Position numbers and translations under genes: made by a program
Notes under the pieces: model-generated
The model's database searches: none
The model's input: the letters and a program-made list of their open reading frames with translations, nothing else
Told to the model about the DNA's origin: nothing
From: Ornithinibacillus californiensis
Lineage (GTDB): Bacteria; Bacillota; Bacilli; Bacillales; Amphibacillaceae
Assembly (NCBI RefSeq): GCF_001038485.1
Contig: NZ_LDUE01000048.1
Span: forward strand, 1 to 64,000
Length of the DNA stretch: 64,000 nucleotides
Direction of reading: 5' to 3'
Part shown: positions 26,470 through 36,512 of the stretch, in pieces
How the letters are laid out: every line of letters starts with the position of its first letter
Numbering within the stretch: position 1 is the first letter of the stretch

Positions 26470-28581
26470 TTACAGTGTCGATTTTTCAGCTTTCTCTTTT
26501 TGTTCCTTTAATACCGCTTTACGAGAAAGGTTAACTCTACCTTGATGATCAATTTCTTTTACTTTTACCATAATTTGATCACCTATTTTAACAACATCTT
26601 CTACTTTGTTTGTTCTTTCTTCAGCAAGCTCAGAAATATGAACTAACCCATCTTTTCCTTTGAAGATTTCAACAAACGCCCCAAATTTTTCAATACGTTT
26701 AACAGTACCTAAATAAACTTGACCAATCTCAACTTCACGAACTATATCTTCAATTATCTGTTTCGCTTTATTGTTCATGTCTGGGTCTGTGGAAGAGATA
26801 AATACACTTCCATCTTGTTCAATATCAATTTTCACACCAGTTTCATCAATAATCTTGTTGATTTGTTTTCCACTCGGTCCGATGACATCACGAATTTTAT
26901 CTGGGTTAATGGACATCGTTAAGATCTTAGGAGCATATCTAGATAACTCATTCTTAGGCTCATTAATCGTTTGAAGCATCGATTCAAGAATTTCCATACG
27001 ACCTTTTTTTGCTTGAGTAAGAGCTTCTTCTAAGATTTCTCTAGATAAACCATCAATTTTAATATCCATTTGAAGTGCTGTTACACCATTTGCAGTTCCG
27101 GCTACCTTGAAGTCCATATCACCTAATGCATCTTCCATCCCTTGAATATCTGTAAGGATTGTATAGTCTTCACCTGACTTAACAAGACCCATTGCGATTC
27201 CAGCAACTGGTGCCTTGATAGGTACACCCGCATCCATCATAGCTAGAGTACTAGCACAAATACTTGCTTGTGAAGTTGATCCATTGGATTCTAATACTTC
27301 CGATACTAAACGAATAGTATAAGGAAATTCCTTTTCATCAGGTATAACTTTTTCAAGTGCTCTTTCACCTAAAGCACCATGTCCAATTTCACGTCGACCA
27401 GGTCCACGTATTGGCCCTGTTTCACCAACGCTATATTGTGGGAAATTATAATGATGCATAAATCGTTTAGATTCTTCTAAATCAAGACCGTCTAGGATTT
27501 GTACATCTCCTAATGCGCCTAAAGTACAAATGCTTAATGCTTGTGTTTGTCCTCGGGTAAATAAACCAGACCCATGTGTCCTTGGAAGAACGCTAATTCG
27601 AGAGGATAATGGGCGAATTTCATCAGGTTTACGACCATCCGGACGAACTTTTTCTTTGGTAATCAGTCGGCGAACTTCTTCTTTTACCATTTTATCTAAT
27701 ATGGATTTAACTTGAGAAGCAATTTCAGGGTCTTCTTCATAAGATAATAGTAATTCTTTCTTCACTTCGCTAATAGCATCTTCTCTAGCATGTTTTTCTT
27801 TCACTTGAATAGCTGCTACTAATTTTTCCTTCACTTCAGCTTCAACTTTTTCTAGCAGTTCCTGATCGAATTCAAACAATACTACTTCAGACTTTTCAGG
27901 ATTTAATGCTTGTACAATTTCTTCTTGGAATGCTACAAGACGCTTAATCTCGTCATGACCAAACATAATAGCTTCCAACATGACTTCTTCAGGTACTTCA
28001 TCTGCTCCCGCTTCAACCATGTTAATGGCATCTTTTGTACCTGCAACTGTTAATTCAATATCACTTTTAGCTTCTTGTTCTACAGTTGGGTTAATGATGA
28101 ATTCACCATCAACTCGTCCAACATGAACACCCGCAATCGGCTGCTCAAATGGAATATTTGAGATAGTTAAAGCGATGGATGAACCAATCATTGCTGCAAT
28201 TTCTGTTGAGCAATCTTGATCCACACTCATTACAGTACTAATCACTTGCACTTCATTACGATAACCATCAGGGAATAGCGGACGAATAGGTCTATCAATT
28301 AGTCTTGATGCTAGTATTGCTTTCTCACTTGGTCGACCTTCTCTTTTAATGAACCCTCCAGGTATTTTACCAACTGCATATAATCGCTCTTCATAGTTTA
28401 CTGTTAACGGAAAGAATGGTAAGTCCTTCGGTTCTTTTGATCCTGTAGCAACAGCAAGTACTGATGAATCGCCATATTGCACCATACAAGCGCCACTTGC
28501 TTGTTTCGCTAATTCCCCAATTTCGACGACAAATGGTTTGCCGGCAATTTCGGTGGAAAATATTTGTTTTTCTTCTGCCAT
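26470..28581 (-). CDS. pnp: Polyribonucleotide nucleotidyltransferase (PNPase)
   Basis: The phosphorolytic 3'-5' exoribonuclease of RNA turnover, 703 residues. Two RNase PH-like domains are joined by a helical linker, followed by a KH domain ([20 protein letters not shown]) and an S1 domain ([16 protein letters not shown]). I chose the ATG at 28581, giving [10 protein letters not shown], with AAAGGAG upstream. An ATG at 28602 would include that site. It follows rpsO, from which it is separated by a terminator that probably allows some read-through. Confidence 0.98.
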   Translation of the reverse strand: MAEEKQIFSTEIAGKPFVVEIGELAKQASGACMVQYGDSSVLAVATGSKEPKDLPFFPLTVNYEERLYAVGKIPGGFIKREGRPSEKAILASRLIDRPIRPLFPDGYRNEVQVISTVMSVDQDCSTEIAAMIGSSIALTISNIPFEQPIAGVHVGRVDGEFIINPTVEQEAKSDIELTVAGTKDAINMVEAGADEVPEEVMLEAIMFGHDEIKRLVAFQEEIVQALNPEKSEVVLFEFDQELLEKVEAEVKEKLVAAIQVKEKHAREDAISEVKKELLLSYEEDPEIASQVKSILDKMVKEEVRRLITKEKVRPDGRKPDEIRPLSSRISVLPRTHGSGLFTRGQTQALSICTLGALGDVQILDGLDLEESKRFMHHYNFPQYSVGETGPIRGPGRREIGHGALGERALEKVIPDEKEFPYTIRLVSEVLESNGSTSQASICASTLAMMDAGVPIKAPVAGIAMGLVKSGEDYTILTDIQGMEDALGDMDFKVAGTANGVTALQMDIKIDGLSREILEEALTQAKKGRMEILESMLQTINEPKNELSRYAPKILTMSINPDKIRDVIGPSGKQINKIIDETGVKIDIEQDGSVFISSTDPDMNNKAKQIIEDIVREVEIGQVYLGTVKRIEKFGAFVEIFKGKDGLVHISELAEERTNKVEDVVKIGDQIMVKVKEIDHQGRVNLSRKAVLKEQKEKAEKSTL

Positions 28582-28673
28582 TATTTCTAGTACTCCTTTC
28601 ATAAAACACTTCTATACTTTATTTTATACTTAATAAACAGCAATGTAAATTTAATATATGTATTAACGTAGAA

Positions 28674-28699
28674 AAAAAGCAGGATTACTCCTGCTTTTT
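28674..28699 (-). terminator. Intrinsic terminator between rpsO and pnp
   Basis: Perfect 11-base arms AAAAAGCAGGA (28674-28684) and TCCTGCTTTTT (28689-28699) around a four-base loop start just after the rpsO stop codon. In relatives, rpsO and pnp are partly cotranscribed through such a site. Confidence 0.9.
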
Positions 28700-28702
28700 A
28701 CA

Positions 28703-28972
28703 TTATCTACGTAAGCCTAATCTTTGAATTAATTCACGGTAACGTGTAACGTCTTTATTACGTAGGTAATTAAGTAAGTTACGGCGTTTACCAACCATTT
28801 TTAATAGACCACGACGTGAATGATGATCTTTCTTATGAATTCTTAAGTGTTCATTTAATTTATTGATATCTTCCGTTAGTACTGCGATTTGTACTTCTGG
28901 AGACCCAGTGTCACTTTCATGAACTTTAAATTCATTAATAATTTCATTCTTACGTTCTTTAGTAATAGCCAT
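28703..28972 (-). CDS. rpsO: 30S ribosomal protein S15
   Basis: A primary 16S rRNA binder in the 30S platform, 89 residues, with the conserved core [17 protein letters not shown] and [21 protein letters not shown] precedes the ATG. It has its own promoter and a structured leader that may be an S15 autoregulatory site. It lies between ribF and pnp, the order seen in most Firmicutes. Confidence 0.99.
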   Translation of the reverse strand: MAITKERKNEIINEFKVHESDTGSPEVQIAVLTEDINKLNEHLRIHKKDHHSRRGLLKMVGKRRNLLNYLRNKDVTRYRELIQRLGLRR

Positions 28973-29011
28973 ATTCGGCCACCTCCTATATATTTTTGAT
29001 ATCCCCTGTCC

Positions 29012-29043
29012 CCTAGCAAACGTCGGAGTTTCGATTTGCCAAG
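29012..29043 (-). promoter_or_regulatory. Structured rpsO leader, candidate S15 autoregulatory site
   Basis: In the rpsO leader RNA, nine-base arms (29012-29020 and 29035-29043) pair with two G-U wobbles, and a small TCG/CGA stem lies inside the loop. S15 represses its own synthesis through leader hairpins in several bacteria. No specific binding motif is proven here. Confidence 0.4.
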
Positions 29044-29057
29044 CGAAGGTTTTAACT

Positions 29058-29063
29058 ATTATA
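29058..29063 (-). promoter_or_regulatory. rpsO promoter -10 element
   Basis: A perfect TATAAT on the minus strand lies about 85 bases before the rpsO start. The -35 is unclear: only T-rich sequence occurs at 17-18 bases, with TTGCTT at 22 bases. The AT-rich spacer before it carries no terminator for ribF. Confidence 0.5.
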
Positions 29064-29131
29064 GCTTAACTCTTTTTGAGAAAAAAAGCAAGGATACAAG
29101 ATAAAAAGAAGATATAGATATAAGATAAATG

Positions 29132-30073
29132 CTAAAGAATTGGCGACAGATAATCTCTAATTAATTTTTCATCTTGTTCCATTTGTTCAATCAGTGCTTC
29201 AACACTATTAAACTTTTCTTCATTGCGGAAGAATTTATACCATTCGATAACAATTTCTTTACCATATAAATCATCTTTGAAATCTAATATATTTACTTCT
29301 AATGATAAATCTATACGATCTTCAGTAAATGTAGGATTTATGCCTAAACTAGCCATCCCTTTATAAACTTTATCATCAATATTTACTCCTACTGCATAAA
29401 TGCCAGCCTTTGGTAATAAAGCTTCCGGTAAATAGTTAATATTGGCTGTTGGGAAGCCAATTTCTCTTCCACGCTTATCACCTTCTATAACTGTTCCTCT
29501 TGTTATAAAATGTCTTCCCAGCAAGACATTTACTTGTTCAATTTCACCTATAGCCAATAACTCTCTAATCCTGGTTGAGCTAATCTTTTCATTATCGAGG
29601 GTTACTTTTTCTATTACCGTATGAACAAACATTCCTCTTGTATGCTCTCGAATAACTTCCATGTTTCCTTTTCCCATATGACCATATGTAAAATCATATC
29701 CAGCAACTACATGTTTGATATTTAACCCAATGATAAAATGATCAATAAATTCTTGAGGAGATAAAGATGATAATTGCTTATTAAAAGTAATGATATATAA
29801 ACGGTCAACACCAAGATTTTCAAGAATCTCTTGTTTTTCTCTTAAAGGGGTAATATACTTTACATTTTGGTTATTCCGCAAGACTACAGAAGGGTGCGGA
29901 TAAAAGGAAATAACAGCGCTTTCCAATTTTTGTTCATTAGCAATGGAGACCGCTTGCTTGATTACCGTCTGATGTCCCTTATGTATGCCATCAAAGAAAC
30001 CTGTAGCTGTAACGGTTTCTGGTAAGTCTTCTTTTTTCAACATATGGGGGTAGGTTAATTCTATCGTTTTCAT
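29132..30073 (-). CDS. ribF: Bifunctional riboflavin kinase/FAD synthetase
   Basis: Converts riboflavin to FMN and then FAD. The N-terminal adenylyltransferase domain has GFFDGIHKGH (25-34) and STRIRELL. The C-terminal flavokinase domain has GREIGFPTANI. The 313-residue length is standard (RibC in B. subtilis). It starts 20 bases after truB, probably on the same transcript. No FMN riboswitch is visible upstream, as expected for this gene. Confidence 0.97.
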   Translation of the reverse strand: MKTIELTYPHMLKKEDLPETVTATGFFDGIHKGHQTVIKQAVSIANEQKLESAVISFYPHPSVVLRNNQNVKYITPLREKQEILENLGVDRLYIITFNKQLSSLSPQEFIDHFIIGLNIKHVVAGYDFTYGHMGKGNMEVIREHTRGMFVHTVIEKVTLDNEKISSTRIRELLAIGEIEQVNVLLGRHFITRGTVIEGDKRGREIGFPTANINYLPEALLPKAGIYAVGVNIDDKVYKGMASLGINPTFTEDRIDLSLEVNILDFKDDLYGKEIVIEWYKFFRNEEKFNSVEALIEQMEQDEKLIRDYLSPIL

Positions 30074-30093
30074 TTATAACACCTGCACTTCCA

Positions 30094-30990
30094 TTATTCG
30101 TGAAATACACGAACTGGTTTAATTTCATGCTCCTTTTCAGGATGTATTTGATAGATTGCTAATAATTCATCTCCGTACATTACTTTAAAAGGGTTCGTAT
30201 GAATTATTTGATCAGGTATTAGGAGTTTCTGTCCATTCAAAATCTTCTGTTTTAGCGCTTCATCGTCTACATAAAATGTATCTAAGTGGGTTATTCCTTT
30301 AGTGATCGGTAATAGCAATTCTTGTCCTCTTCCATTATTACATGCCTCTTCAATGGTATCAAAATCAACTGTATCATCTCGATGGATAGCTCCTGTCTCT
30401 TCTCGGATTAGATGAGACATGTGTGCAGGATACCCAAACCTTTTACCAATATCTACACATAACGTTCGAATATAAGTGCCTTTTGAGCATACCACTTTAA
30501 AATTAATTGTTTCACTTGTTTTATCAGTTGGAAGATAAACAATATCATGTATAACAACTGTCCGCTTTGGGCGTTCTACCTGCTGATTAGCACGTGCATA
30601 TTCGTACAGTTTTTTTCCAGCAACCTTCACTGCAGAGTACATCGGAGGAATTTGTACAATCTCACCCTTAAAAGATTGTAACACGTTTTCGATTTCTTGT
30701 TTAGAAGGAACTTTCGAAACTTTTACTTCTTCGACGACTTCTCCATGTGCATCCTCTGTTTCAGTAGCAGTCCCTAATGTAAGTTCGGCAATGTAAACCT
30801 TGGTTGTTTCGGTAAGAAACTGGACAATTTTTGTAGCCTGACCTATACATATTGGTAACACACCTTCTACTTCAGGATCCAAAGTCCCGGTATGACCTAC
30901 TTTTTTCGTTTTATACAGCTTTCTTATTTTCATAACACAATCATGTGAAGTCCAACCTTTTGGCTTCCATAATGGCAATATACCATCCAT
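30094..30990 (-). CDS. truB: tRNA pseudouridine synthase B (Psi55)
   Basis: Makes pseudouridine 55 in the T-loop of most tRNAs. The catalytic Asp38 lies in GHTGTLDPEVEGVLP, and the C-terminal part matches the TruB PUA-like region. I chose the ATG at 30990, giving MDGILPLWKP, because GGAGG lies eight bases before it. A TTG at 31005 would include that site. Length is 298 residues. A terminator separates it from rbfA, so it likely has its own promoter in the region 31000-31060. Confidence 0.97.
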   Translation of the reverse strand: MDGILPLWKPKGWTSHDCVMKIRKLYKTKKVGHTGTLDPEVEGVLPICIGQATKIVQFLTETTKVYIAELTLGTATETEDAHGEVVEEVKVSKVPSKQEIENVLQSFKGEIVQIPPMYSAVKVAGKKLYEYARANQQVERPKRTVVIHDIVYLPTDKTSETINFKVVCSKGTYIRTLCVDIGKRFGYPAHMSHLIREETGAIHRDDTVDFDTIEEACNNGRGQELLLPITKGITHLDTFYVDDEALKQKILNGQKLLIPDQIIHTNPFKVMYGDELLAIYQIHPEKEHEIKPVRVFHE

Positions 30991-31020
30991 AGTAATAACC
31001 TCCAAGGGTTTATTCCTTAT

Positions 31021-31051
31021 GAACCTCTATTGACTATATTACCAGAGGTTC
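31021..31051 (-). promoter_or_regulatory. Stem-loop upstream of truB
   Basis: Perfect eight-base arms GAACCTCT (31021-31028) and AGAGGTTC (31044-31051) enclose an AT-rich loop. It lies in the leader 31 bases before the truB start codon and has no T-tract, so it is more likely a leader structure than a terminator. Confidence 0.35.
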
Positions 31052-31065
31052 TTGGCTCTTAAGAT

Positions 31066-31095
31066 AAAAATCTGACTCAGGTGAGCCAGATTTTT
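31066..31095 (-). terminator. Intrinsic terminator after rbfA
   Basis: Fourteen-base arms (31066-31079 and 31082-31095) with one wobble pair and A-runs and T-runs at the base form a strong terminator. It lies about 140 bases after rbfA. I see nothing else in the interval 31096-31238. Confidence 0.85.
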
Positions 31096-31238
31096 TTAGA
31101 CTATTAAGTGAGATTTCATTTAAGTGGTTCTCTCTGCACAAAAGCTAATACTAGAGGATTACTGAGCTTATGGTCTCCATTCTACATTTTATTTAAAAAC
31201 TAGAATATGGAAACTATAGCCAAGTTAATCTGGAAGTA

Positions 31239-31583
31239 CTATTGTTTATTTAAGTCACGTAATATCGTGTCAATACGATTCCCGTACTCTAGAGCTTCAT
31301 CAAATTCAAAAGTAATTTCAGGTGTTTTACGTAAACGAATGCGATTTCCAATCTCGGAACGGATAAAACCTTTTGCTTTTGCTAGACCAAGCAAAGTATC
31401 TTTCTTCTTGGAATCATCCCCTAAGACTGAGATGTACACAGTCGCTTGCTGTAAGTCACCAGTTACTTCTACATCTGTAACCGTAACAAAGCCAACACGA
31501 GGATCTTTTATTTTTCTTGTTAAGATTTCTCCTAACTCTTTTTTCATTTGTTCTGCTACTCGATTAGCTCGTAAATTACTCAT
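31239..31583 (-). CDS. rbfA: Ribosome-binding factor A
   Basis: A KH-fold 30S maturation factor needed for 16S 5'-end processing, 114 residues, beginning [19 protein letters not shown] chose the ATG at 31583, preceded by GAGGTGAT. A start at 31616 would have no good binding site. It lies downstream of infB and ylxP, the classical nusA-infB operon order. Confidence 0.96.
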   Translation of the reverse strand: MSNLRANRVAEQMKKELGEILTRKIKDPRVGFVTVTDVEVTGDLQQATVYISVLGDDSKKKDTLLGLAKAKGFIRSEIGNRIRLRKTPEITFEFDEALEYGNRIDTILRDLNKQ

Positions 31584-31617
31584 AGCTATCACCTCTTCAT
31601 GTAATACGTATCCCAAA

Positions 31618-31896
31618 CTAAACGATTTCTATGTTAGATATAGTTCTTTCTATTTCAGAATACGTATCAATTACTCGAAGTATTTCCTGCATTGTTTGAT
31701 CACCATGAGATCGCTCATTTGTAATAGTTACAATGCCCAACTTCGTCCGTTGCCAAAGATCATGGTAGTCAAGTTCAGTTACTGCTACATTAAAATCTTG
31801 ACTTAATCTGGCTAATAAACGTTTAATTACTGAACGTTTATCCTTCAATGAGTGAGCATTGTATAAAATGCATTCTACTTCAAGATAGAAAATCAT
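31618..31896 (-). CDS. ylxP: YlxP family protein (DUF503)
   Basis: A conserved 92-residue protein with the DUF503 core [21 protein letters not shown] and [17 protein letters not shown]. Its fold resembles ribosome-associated proteins, but no activity is assigned. The ATG overlaps the infB stop codon (ATGA), so it is translationally coupled to IF-2. Position between infB and rbfA suggests a role in ribosome assembly. Confidence 0.92.
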   Translation of the reverse strand: MIFYLEVECILYNAHSLKDKRSVIKRLLARLSQDFNVAVTELDYHDLWQRTKLGIVTITNERSHGDQTMQEILRVIDTYSEIERTISNIEIV

Positions 31897-34061
31897 TTAC
31901 GTTCAATTTCCTCCATAATGAATGCTTCAATTATGTCGCCTTCTTTAATATCGTTGTAGTTCTTAATCGTAATACCACATTCATAGTTTTGAGCGACTTC
32001 TTTCACATCATCTTTAAAGCGTTTCAACGCATCAATCTCACCTTCGAATAATACTACTCCATTTCTTATTAAACGAATTCCAGCATCACGGGTAAGTTTA
32101 CCATCTGTTACGTAACTACCTGCAATTGTTCCTACTTTGGACACTTTAAATGTTTCACGAACTTCTGCTTGCCCAATAACTTTTTCTTGGAATTCTGGAT
32201 CAAGTAGACCTTTCATGGCTGCTTCGATTTCTTCGATTGCTTTATAAATAATGCGGTGTAGTCGAATATCTACTTTTTCAGATTCTGCCGTGCTTTTCGC
32301 ATTGGCATCCGGTCTTACATTAAATCCAATAACAATTGCATTCGATGCAGAAGCTAAAATAATGTCAGACTCCGTAATTGCACCCACACCTGTGTGGATG
32401 ATTTTAATTTTCACACCTTCCACTTCAATTTTTTGAAGGGATGATGCAAGAGCTTCAACAGAACCTTGAACATCTGCTTTAATAATAACGTTGATTTCTT
32501 TCATTTCACCTTGTTTGATTTGTTCAAATAAATCATCCAAGCTTACTTTTGTCGTTTCGGAACGGTTCTCTTGAATATGCTTTTGTTGGCGTGCTTCCCC
32601 AATTTGACGAGCTGTTTTTTCATCGTCAAATACTACGAATTGATTTCCTGCTTGAGGAACTTCATTCAATCCAGTAATCTCAACTGGCGTAGAAGGTCCT
32701 GCCTCTTTCACACGCTGACCAAGGTCATTTACCATTGCTCGAACACGACCGAACGTGTTCCCCACTACAATTGGGTCTCCTACTCGTAATGTACCGTTTT
32801 GTACTAATAGAGTAGCAACAGATCCACGCCCTTTGTCAAGTTGCGCCTCTATAACTACGCCTGTAGCATTACGTTTAGGATTTGCCTTTAATTCTTCCAC
32901 TTCAGATACAAGAATTATCATCTCAAGGAGGTCATCAATTCCTTCACCTTTTAATGCTGAAAGGGGAACAAAGATTGTATCGCCGCCCCAAGCTTCAGGA
33001 ACTAATTCATACTCTGTTAATTCTTGCATTACTCGATCGGGATTCGCAGATTCTTTATCAATCTTATTGACAGCAATAATAATTGGAACTTCTGCGGCTT
33101 TAGCATGGTTAATAGCTTCTACGGTCTGTGGCATTACACCGTCATCTGCGGCAACTACTAAAATTGCAACATCTGTCACTTGAGCACCACGTGAGCGCAT
33201 GCTTGTGAAAGCTGCGTGTCCAGGTGTATCAAGAAACGTAATTTTCTTACCTCCTCTATTTATTTGGTAAGCACCAATATGCTGTGTAATTCCACCTGCT
33301 TCACCAGCAGTAACCTTCGTATTACGAATTGAATCAAGTAAGGTTGTTTTACCATGGTCAACATGTCCCATGATAGTTACAACAGCAGGTCTTTCAATTA
33401 AGTCAGTCTCATCATCGACCTCAACGTATTTATCAAGGTCTGTATCTTCTAAGATAATTTCTTTTTCAACTTCAACTTCATATTCTGCACAAATAAGTTC
33501 AATTGCATCGTCGTCTAAATCTTGGTTCTTGGTTGCCATTACACCAAGGAACATTAGCTTCTTAATAAGTTCAGAAGCTTCTTTGTTTAGTTTATCTGCT
33601 AATTCACTAACAGTTAATGTGCCAGAATATTTGATTTCCTTAGGTGTTTCTTTAATGACTGGCTGTTGGTTGTTTACCTGCTTGTTCTGCTTGTTCCTCT
33701 TATTCTTTGGACCTTTATTCTGTTGTTTGTTATTGTTGTTTGGTTTTGGTTTATTATTATTCATTTGTTTTTTAGTATGTTGTTCTTGTTTGTTTGTATT
33801 CGGATTTGAGTTCAAATTTGTACCTTTTTCTTTTTTAGTTGCCTGTTGATTTCCATTTTTCTCAGGGCTTTGTTTATTAGTAGAAGTATTGTTATTGCTT
33901 TGCTTTTTAGCAAACTTATTATCTAATTTCTTAATCGTATCTCCTTCTATAGTAGACATGTGATTAGAAACTTCAATGTTATTTTCCTTTAAATAATTTA
34001 TTACATCCTTGCTTGTAATATTTTGTTGTTTTGCATACTCATATACACGCATTTTACGCAT
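31893..34061 (-). CDS. infB: Translation initiation factor IF-2
   Basis: The initiator-tRNA GTPase, 722 residues. Two N-terminal IF2_N domains (about 1-50 and 143-195) are separated by a linker (54-138) made almost wholly of Asn, Lys, Gln, Thr and Pro. The G domain has GHVDHGKT at 232-239, DTPGHAAFT and NKIDK, followed by domains II-IV. The ATG follows GGGGGTGA. Start and order (ylxQ-infB-ylxP) match B. subtilis. The Asn/Gln content of the linker is unusual. Confidence 0.98.
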   Translation of the reverse strand: MRKMRVYEYAKQQNITSKDVINYLKENNIEVSNHMSTIEGDTIKKLDNKFAKKQSNNNTSTNKQSPEKNGNQQATKKEKGTNLNSNPNTNKQEQHTKKQMNNNKPKPNNNNKQQNKGPKNKRNKQNKQVNNQQPVIKETPKEIKYSGTLTVSELADKLNKEASELIKKLMFLGVMATKNQDLDDDAIELICAEYEVEVEKEIILEDTDLDKYVEVDDETDLIERPAVVTIMGHVDHGKTTLLDSIRNTKVTAGEAGGITQHIGAYQINRGGKKITFLDTPGHAAFTSMRSRGAQVTDVAILVVAADDGVMPQTVEAINHAKAAEVPIIIAVNKIDKESANPDRVMQELTEYELVPEAWGGDTIFVPLSALKGEGIDDLLEMIILVSEVEELKANPKRNATGVVIEAQLDKGRGSVATLLVQNGTLRVGDPIVVGNTFGRVRAMVNDLGQRVKEAGPSTPVEITGLNEVPQAGNQFVVFDDEKTARQIGEARQQKHIQENRSETTKVSLDDLFEQIKQGEMKEINVIIKADVQGSVEALASSLQKIEVEGVKIKIIHTGVGAITESDIILASASNAIVIGFNVRPDANAKSTAESEKVDIRLHRIIYKAIEEIEAAMKGLLDPEFQEKVIGQAEVRETFKVSKVGTIAGSYVTDGKLTRDAGIRLIRNGVVLFEGEIDALKRFKDDVKEVAQNYECGITIKNYNDIKEGDIIEAFIMEEIERK

Positions 34062-34081
34062 ATGTTCACCCCCGAATTTTT

Positions 34082-34393
34082 TTACCCGAGTAGAGATTCT
34101 AATTTTTTGGCAAAACCATCATCTAATATTGCAATAGCTACTCTATGGGATTTTCCGATAGCATTTGATAATGTCTCTCGATTATCGGACACGATTACAC
34201 ATGGAATTCCATATGAATGACATTTGTCAGTTAGCTTTTTTCGTGTTTGGGGACCTACATCATTTGCTATAAGTATTAATTTTGCTCTTCTTTTTTGTAT
34301 GTCTTTAACAATTGTTTCTTCCCCAGTAGAACATTTTCCTGCTCGAAATGCTATCCCAATAATATTCAAATAATTATTTTTCATTTTTATCAC
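34082..34393 (-). CDS. ylxQ: YlxQ, L7Ae-family RNA-binding protein
   Basis: A ribosomal L7Ae/L30e/S12e-like protein of about 103 residues with [14 protein letters not shown] and an N-D-x-G segment ([16 protein letters not shown]). The fold binds kink-turn RNA. The cellular target is unknown. The start is ambiguous: a GTG at 34393 has AAGGA nine bases upstream, while an ATG at 34384 has a weaker site. Either way it overlaps the end of ylxR, so the two are coupled. Confidence 0.9.
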   Translation of the reverse strand: MIKMKNNYLNIIGIAFRAGKCSTGEETIVKDIQKRRAKLILIANDVGPQTRKKLTDKCHSYGIPCVIVSDNRETLSNAIGKSHRVAIAILDDGFAKKLESLLG

Positions 34394-34652
34394 TTACAAG
34401 TGTCCTTAATTCTTCATAGATAGATGCATCAATTTGTGCATTCAATTGTTTACTTAAGGCACTTGTCTTCTCAGCTTGATTTATAACTTCAATGTCTTTA
34501 GTTAAATAAGCACCTCGACCGTTTTTCTTACCGGTAGGATCAACAAAGACTTCTCCCTCTTTATTACGAACAACCCGAATTAAATCCTTTTTGGGCTTCA
34601 TTTCATTGGTTACTACACATTTACGCTCTGGAGCTTTACGTTTCCCAACCAT
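34374..34652 (-). CDS. ylxR: YlxR family RNA-binding protein (DUF448)
   Basis: A 92-residue DUF448 protein with the conserved MKPKKDLIRVVRNKEG and GKKNGRGAYL, a positively charged patch thought to bind RNA. I set the start at the ATG at 34652, with GGGAGAG upstream, so it begins MVGKRKAPERKC like relatives. A frame-open extension to 34691 overlaps nusA and lacks support. B. subtilis YlxR has been implicated in RNase P activity and gene regulation. Confidence 0.92.
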   Translation of the reverse strand: MVGKRKAPERKCVVTNEMKPKKDLIRVVRNKEGEVFVDPTGKKNGRGAYLTKDIEVINQAEKTSALSKQLNAQIDASIYEELRTLVSDKNEK

Positions 34653-34665
34653 AAAAATCTCTCCC

Positions 34666-35766
34666 TTATTCGAATAAATCCTCTTCGACATCTGCGTAGT
34701 CTGTATCTTCTTGTTCGGTTAAGAGTCCTTCTGTTCGTGCTTCTGTTTCACTTTTAATATCAATTTTCCAACCAGTTAATTTGGCTGCAAGTCTTGCATT
34801 TTGGCCACGTTTACCGATTGCAAGCGATAACTGGTAATCCGGAACGATTACAGTAGTAGATTTTTCTTCTTCATTAACTAATACATCAACAACCTTAGAA
34901 GGGCTAAGTGCATTAGACACATAAACTACTGGGTCTTCTGACCACTCGACAATATCAATTTTTTCACCTTTTAACTCATTAACTATCGCTTGTACACGCT
35001 GACCCTTTTGACCCACACAAGAACCAACTGGATCAATCTCTGGGTTATCAGCATATACAGCAATTTTCGAACGATCTCCAGCTTCTCTTGCTACTGATTT
35101 TATTTCTACAATTCCATCATAAATTTCTGGAACTTCCATCTCAAATAGACGCTTTAGTAACCCTGGATGTGATCTAGAAATATAGATTTGAGGTCCTTTG
35201 CTAGTGTTTTCAACCTTTGTTACAAATACCTTAATTCGATCATGCACTAGATAATTCTCTGTGGGCATTTGTTCTGCTTCTGGAAGTTTAGCTTCGATTT
35301 TACCAAGATTCACATAAACAAATCGAGGATCAATTCGCTGAATAATACCTGTCATTACATCTTCTTCACGATCTGCATATTCACTAAATATTACGCCACG
35401 CTCCGCTTCTCGTACACGTTGTGTTACTACTTGCTTAGCTGCTTGAGCGGCAATTCTTCCAAAATCCTTAGGTGTAACTTCCACTTCGATTATATCCTCT
35501 ATGTCGTAATTGGGATCAATCTTCTTAGCTTGCTCATGAGAAATTTCTTGTTGATGATCTTCCACTTCATCTACAACTGTTTTTCTTGAAAAAACTCGCA
35601 TTGATCCTGCAGATTCATCTAACTCCACACGAACATTAGTGGCAGATTTGAAATTCTTTTTATAAGCAGAAATTAATGCCGCTTCTAAAGCTTCAATCAG
35701 GATTTCTTTATCAATGCCTTTTTCTTTTCCCAAATTTTCAATTGCATCAAACAATTGACTACTCAT
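34666..35766 (-). CDS. nusA: Transcription termination/antitermination protein NusA
   Basis: An RNA polymerase-associated factor that promotes pausing and intrinsic termination. In its 366 residues it has an N-terminal RNAP-binding domain, an S1 domain ([19 protein letters not shown], about 135-200) and two KH domains ([15 protein letters not shown] and [21 protein letters not shown]). It lacks the extra acidic repeats of the E. coli protein, as is usual in Firmicutes. It follows rimP by 17 bases in the nusA operon. Confidence 0.98.
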   Translation of the reverse strand: MSSQLFDAIENLGKEKGIDKEILIEALEAALISAYKKNFKSATNVRVELDESAGSMRVFSRKTVVDEVEDHQQEISHEQAKKIDPNYDIEDIIEVEVTPKDFGRIAAQAAKQVVTQRVREAERGVIFSEYADREEDVMTGIIQRIDPRFVYVNLGKIEAKLPEAEQMPTENYLVHDRIKVFVTKVENTSKGPQIYISRSHPGLLKRLFEMEVPEIYDGIVEIKSVAREAGDRSKIAVYADNPEIDPVGSCVGQKGQRVQAIVNELKGEKIDIVEWSEDPVVYVSNALSPSKVVDVLVNEEEKSTTVIVPDYQLSLAIGKRGQNARLAAKLTGWKIDIKSETEARTEGLLTEQEDTDYADVEEDLFE

Positions 35767-35783
35767 CTTCTTATTTTCCCCCT

Positions 35784-36254
35784 TTATAGTACAACTGCGA
35801 GTCGTGCTTTTGCTATTTTTTCAAATGGAATTTCAACTTGCTGCTTTCGTGTCTTAACTTTATATTCGATTGTTGCAACACCGTCAGAGAAACTTATAAG
35901 GATACCTTCGTATGCCTTTTCCCCATTAATAGGTTCAAATAACTTCACATAAACATTCTTGTTTACATTCTTAGCAAAGTCTTCCGCAGTTTTAATAGGG
36001 CGCTCTACTCCTGGAGATGATACTTCCAGAAAGTATGCCTCCTTAATGGGATCCACATCATCTAGCTTTTCACTTAATCGTTCGGACACTTCACCACATT
36101 CAGAAATGTCAATTCCACCTTCTTTATCGATAAAAACACGTAGAAACCAATTTTTACCTTCTTTTACATACTCGATATCAACTAATTCTAAGTTTTTGTC
36201 TTCTAGAATTGGAAGAACTAATTCTTCTGTTGTTTTTACAACTTGAGAGCTCAA
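35784..36254 (-). CDS. rimP: Ribosome maturation factor RimP
   Basis: A 156-residue 30S assembly factor (YlxS), first gene of the rimP-nusA-infB operon. The family motif [18 protein letters not shown] is intact. The start codon is TTG at 36254, backed by an excellent AGGAGGT seven bases upstream, and yields [12 protein letters not shown]. Upstream there are two terminators and then the RsbR-like gene. In B. subtilis polC is the direct neighbour. Confidence 0.97.
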   Translation of the reverse strand: MSSQVVKTTEELVLPILEDKNLELVDIEYVKEGKNWFLRVFIDKEGGIDISECGEVSERLSEKLDDVDPIKEAYFLEVSSPGVERPIKTAEDFAKNVNKNVYVKLFEPINGEKAYEGILISFSDGVATIEYKVKTRKQQVEIPFEKIAKARLAVVL

Positions 36255-36347
36255 ATCTTACTACCTCCTTTAACTCTAGCTGCACTTACTATTTCTTATT
36301 ATTAACTAACTGCCTCAATTTCATTTAAAAGCTTATGCAATATAAAA

Positions 36348-36369
36348 CCCTTGCCAGACTAGGCAAGGG
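36348..36369 (-). terminator. Intrinsic terminator upstream of rimP (second of two)
   Basis: Perfect eight-base GC-rich arms CCCTTGCC (36348-36355) and GGCAAGGG (36362-36369) are followed by TTTTATA on the minus strand. With the hairpin just before it, it should stop transcripts from the RsbR-like gene entering rimP. Confidence 0.78.
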
Positions 36370-36398
36370 AAGTTAGACAAAGCAGGCAGATTACGAAG

Positions 36399-36423
36399 AA
36401 AGAGTGGGAGATGCCCACTCTTT
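36399..36423 (-). terminator. Intrinsic terminator after the RsbR-like gene (first of two)
   Basis: Perfect ten-base arms (36399-36408 and 36414-36423), AAAGAGTGGG with its complement, enclose a five-base loop and lead into TTTCTTC. It lies about 90 bases after the STAS gene. Confidence 0.72.
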
Positions 36424-36512
36424 AGTCCGATACTATCAATACTTACTACTAAAATATACCATAAGTATTAACGACAAGCAAGAAAATTACCAAGAATAAT
36501 CCTTACATTTCA

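Noticed and set aside
31207-31806. Long plus-strand frame (199 codons) over rbfA and ylxP
   Set aside because: It is antisense to two well-supported genes and resembles nothing; its codon pattern reflects the opposite strand.
33370-33849. Plus-strand frame of 159 codons with Phe/Leu/Cys-rich repeats
   Set aside because: It is the complement of the Asn/Lys-rich infB linker, which gives artificial hydrophobic repeats.
17708-36369. Similar CCCTTGCC/GGCAAGGG stems at 17708-17734 and 36348-36369 as a dispersed repeat family
   Set aside because: Only the short stem is alike; loops and flanks differ, so both are better read as independent terminators.
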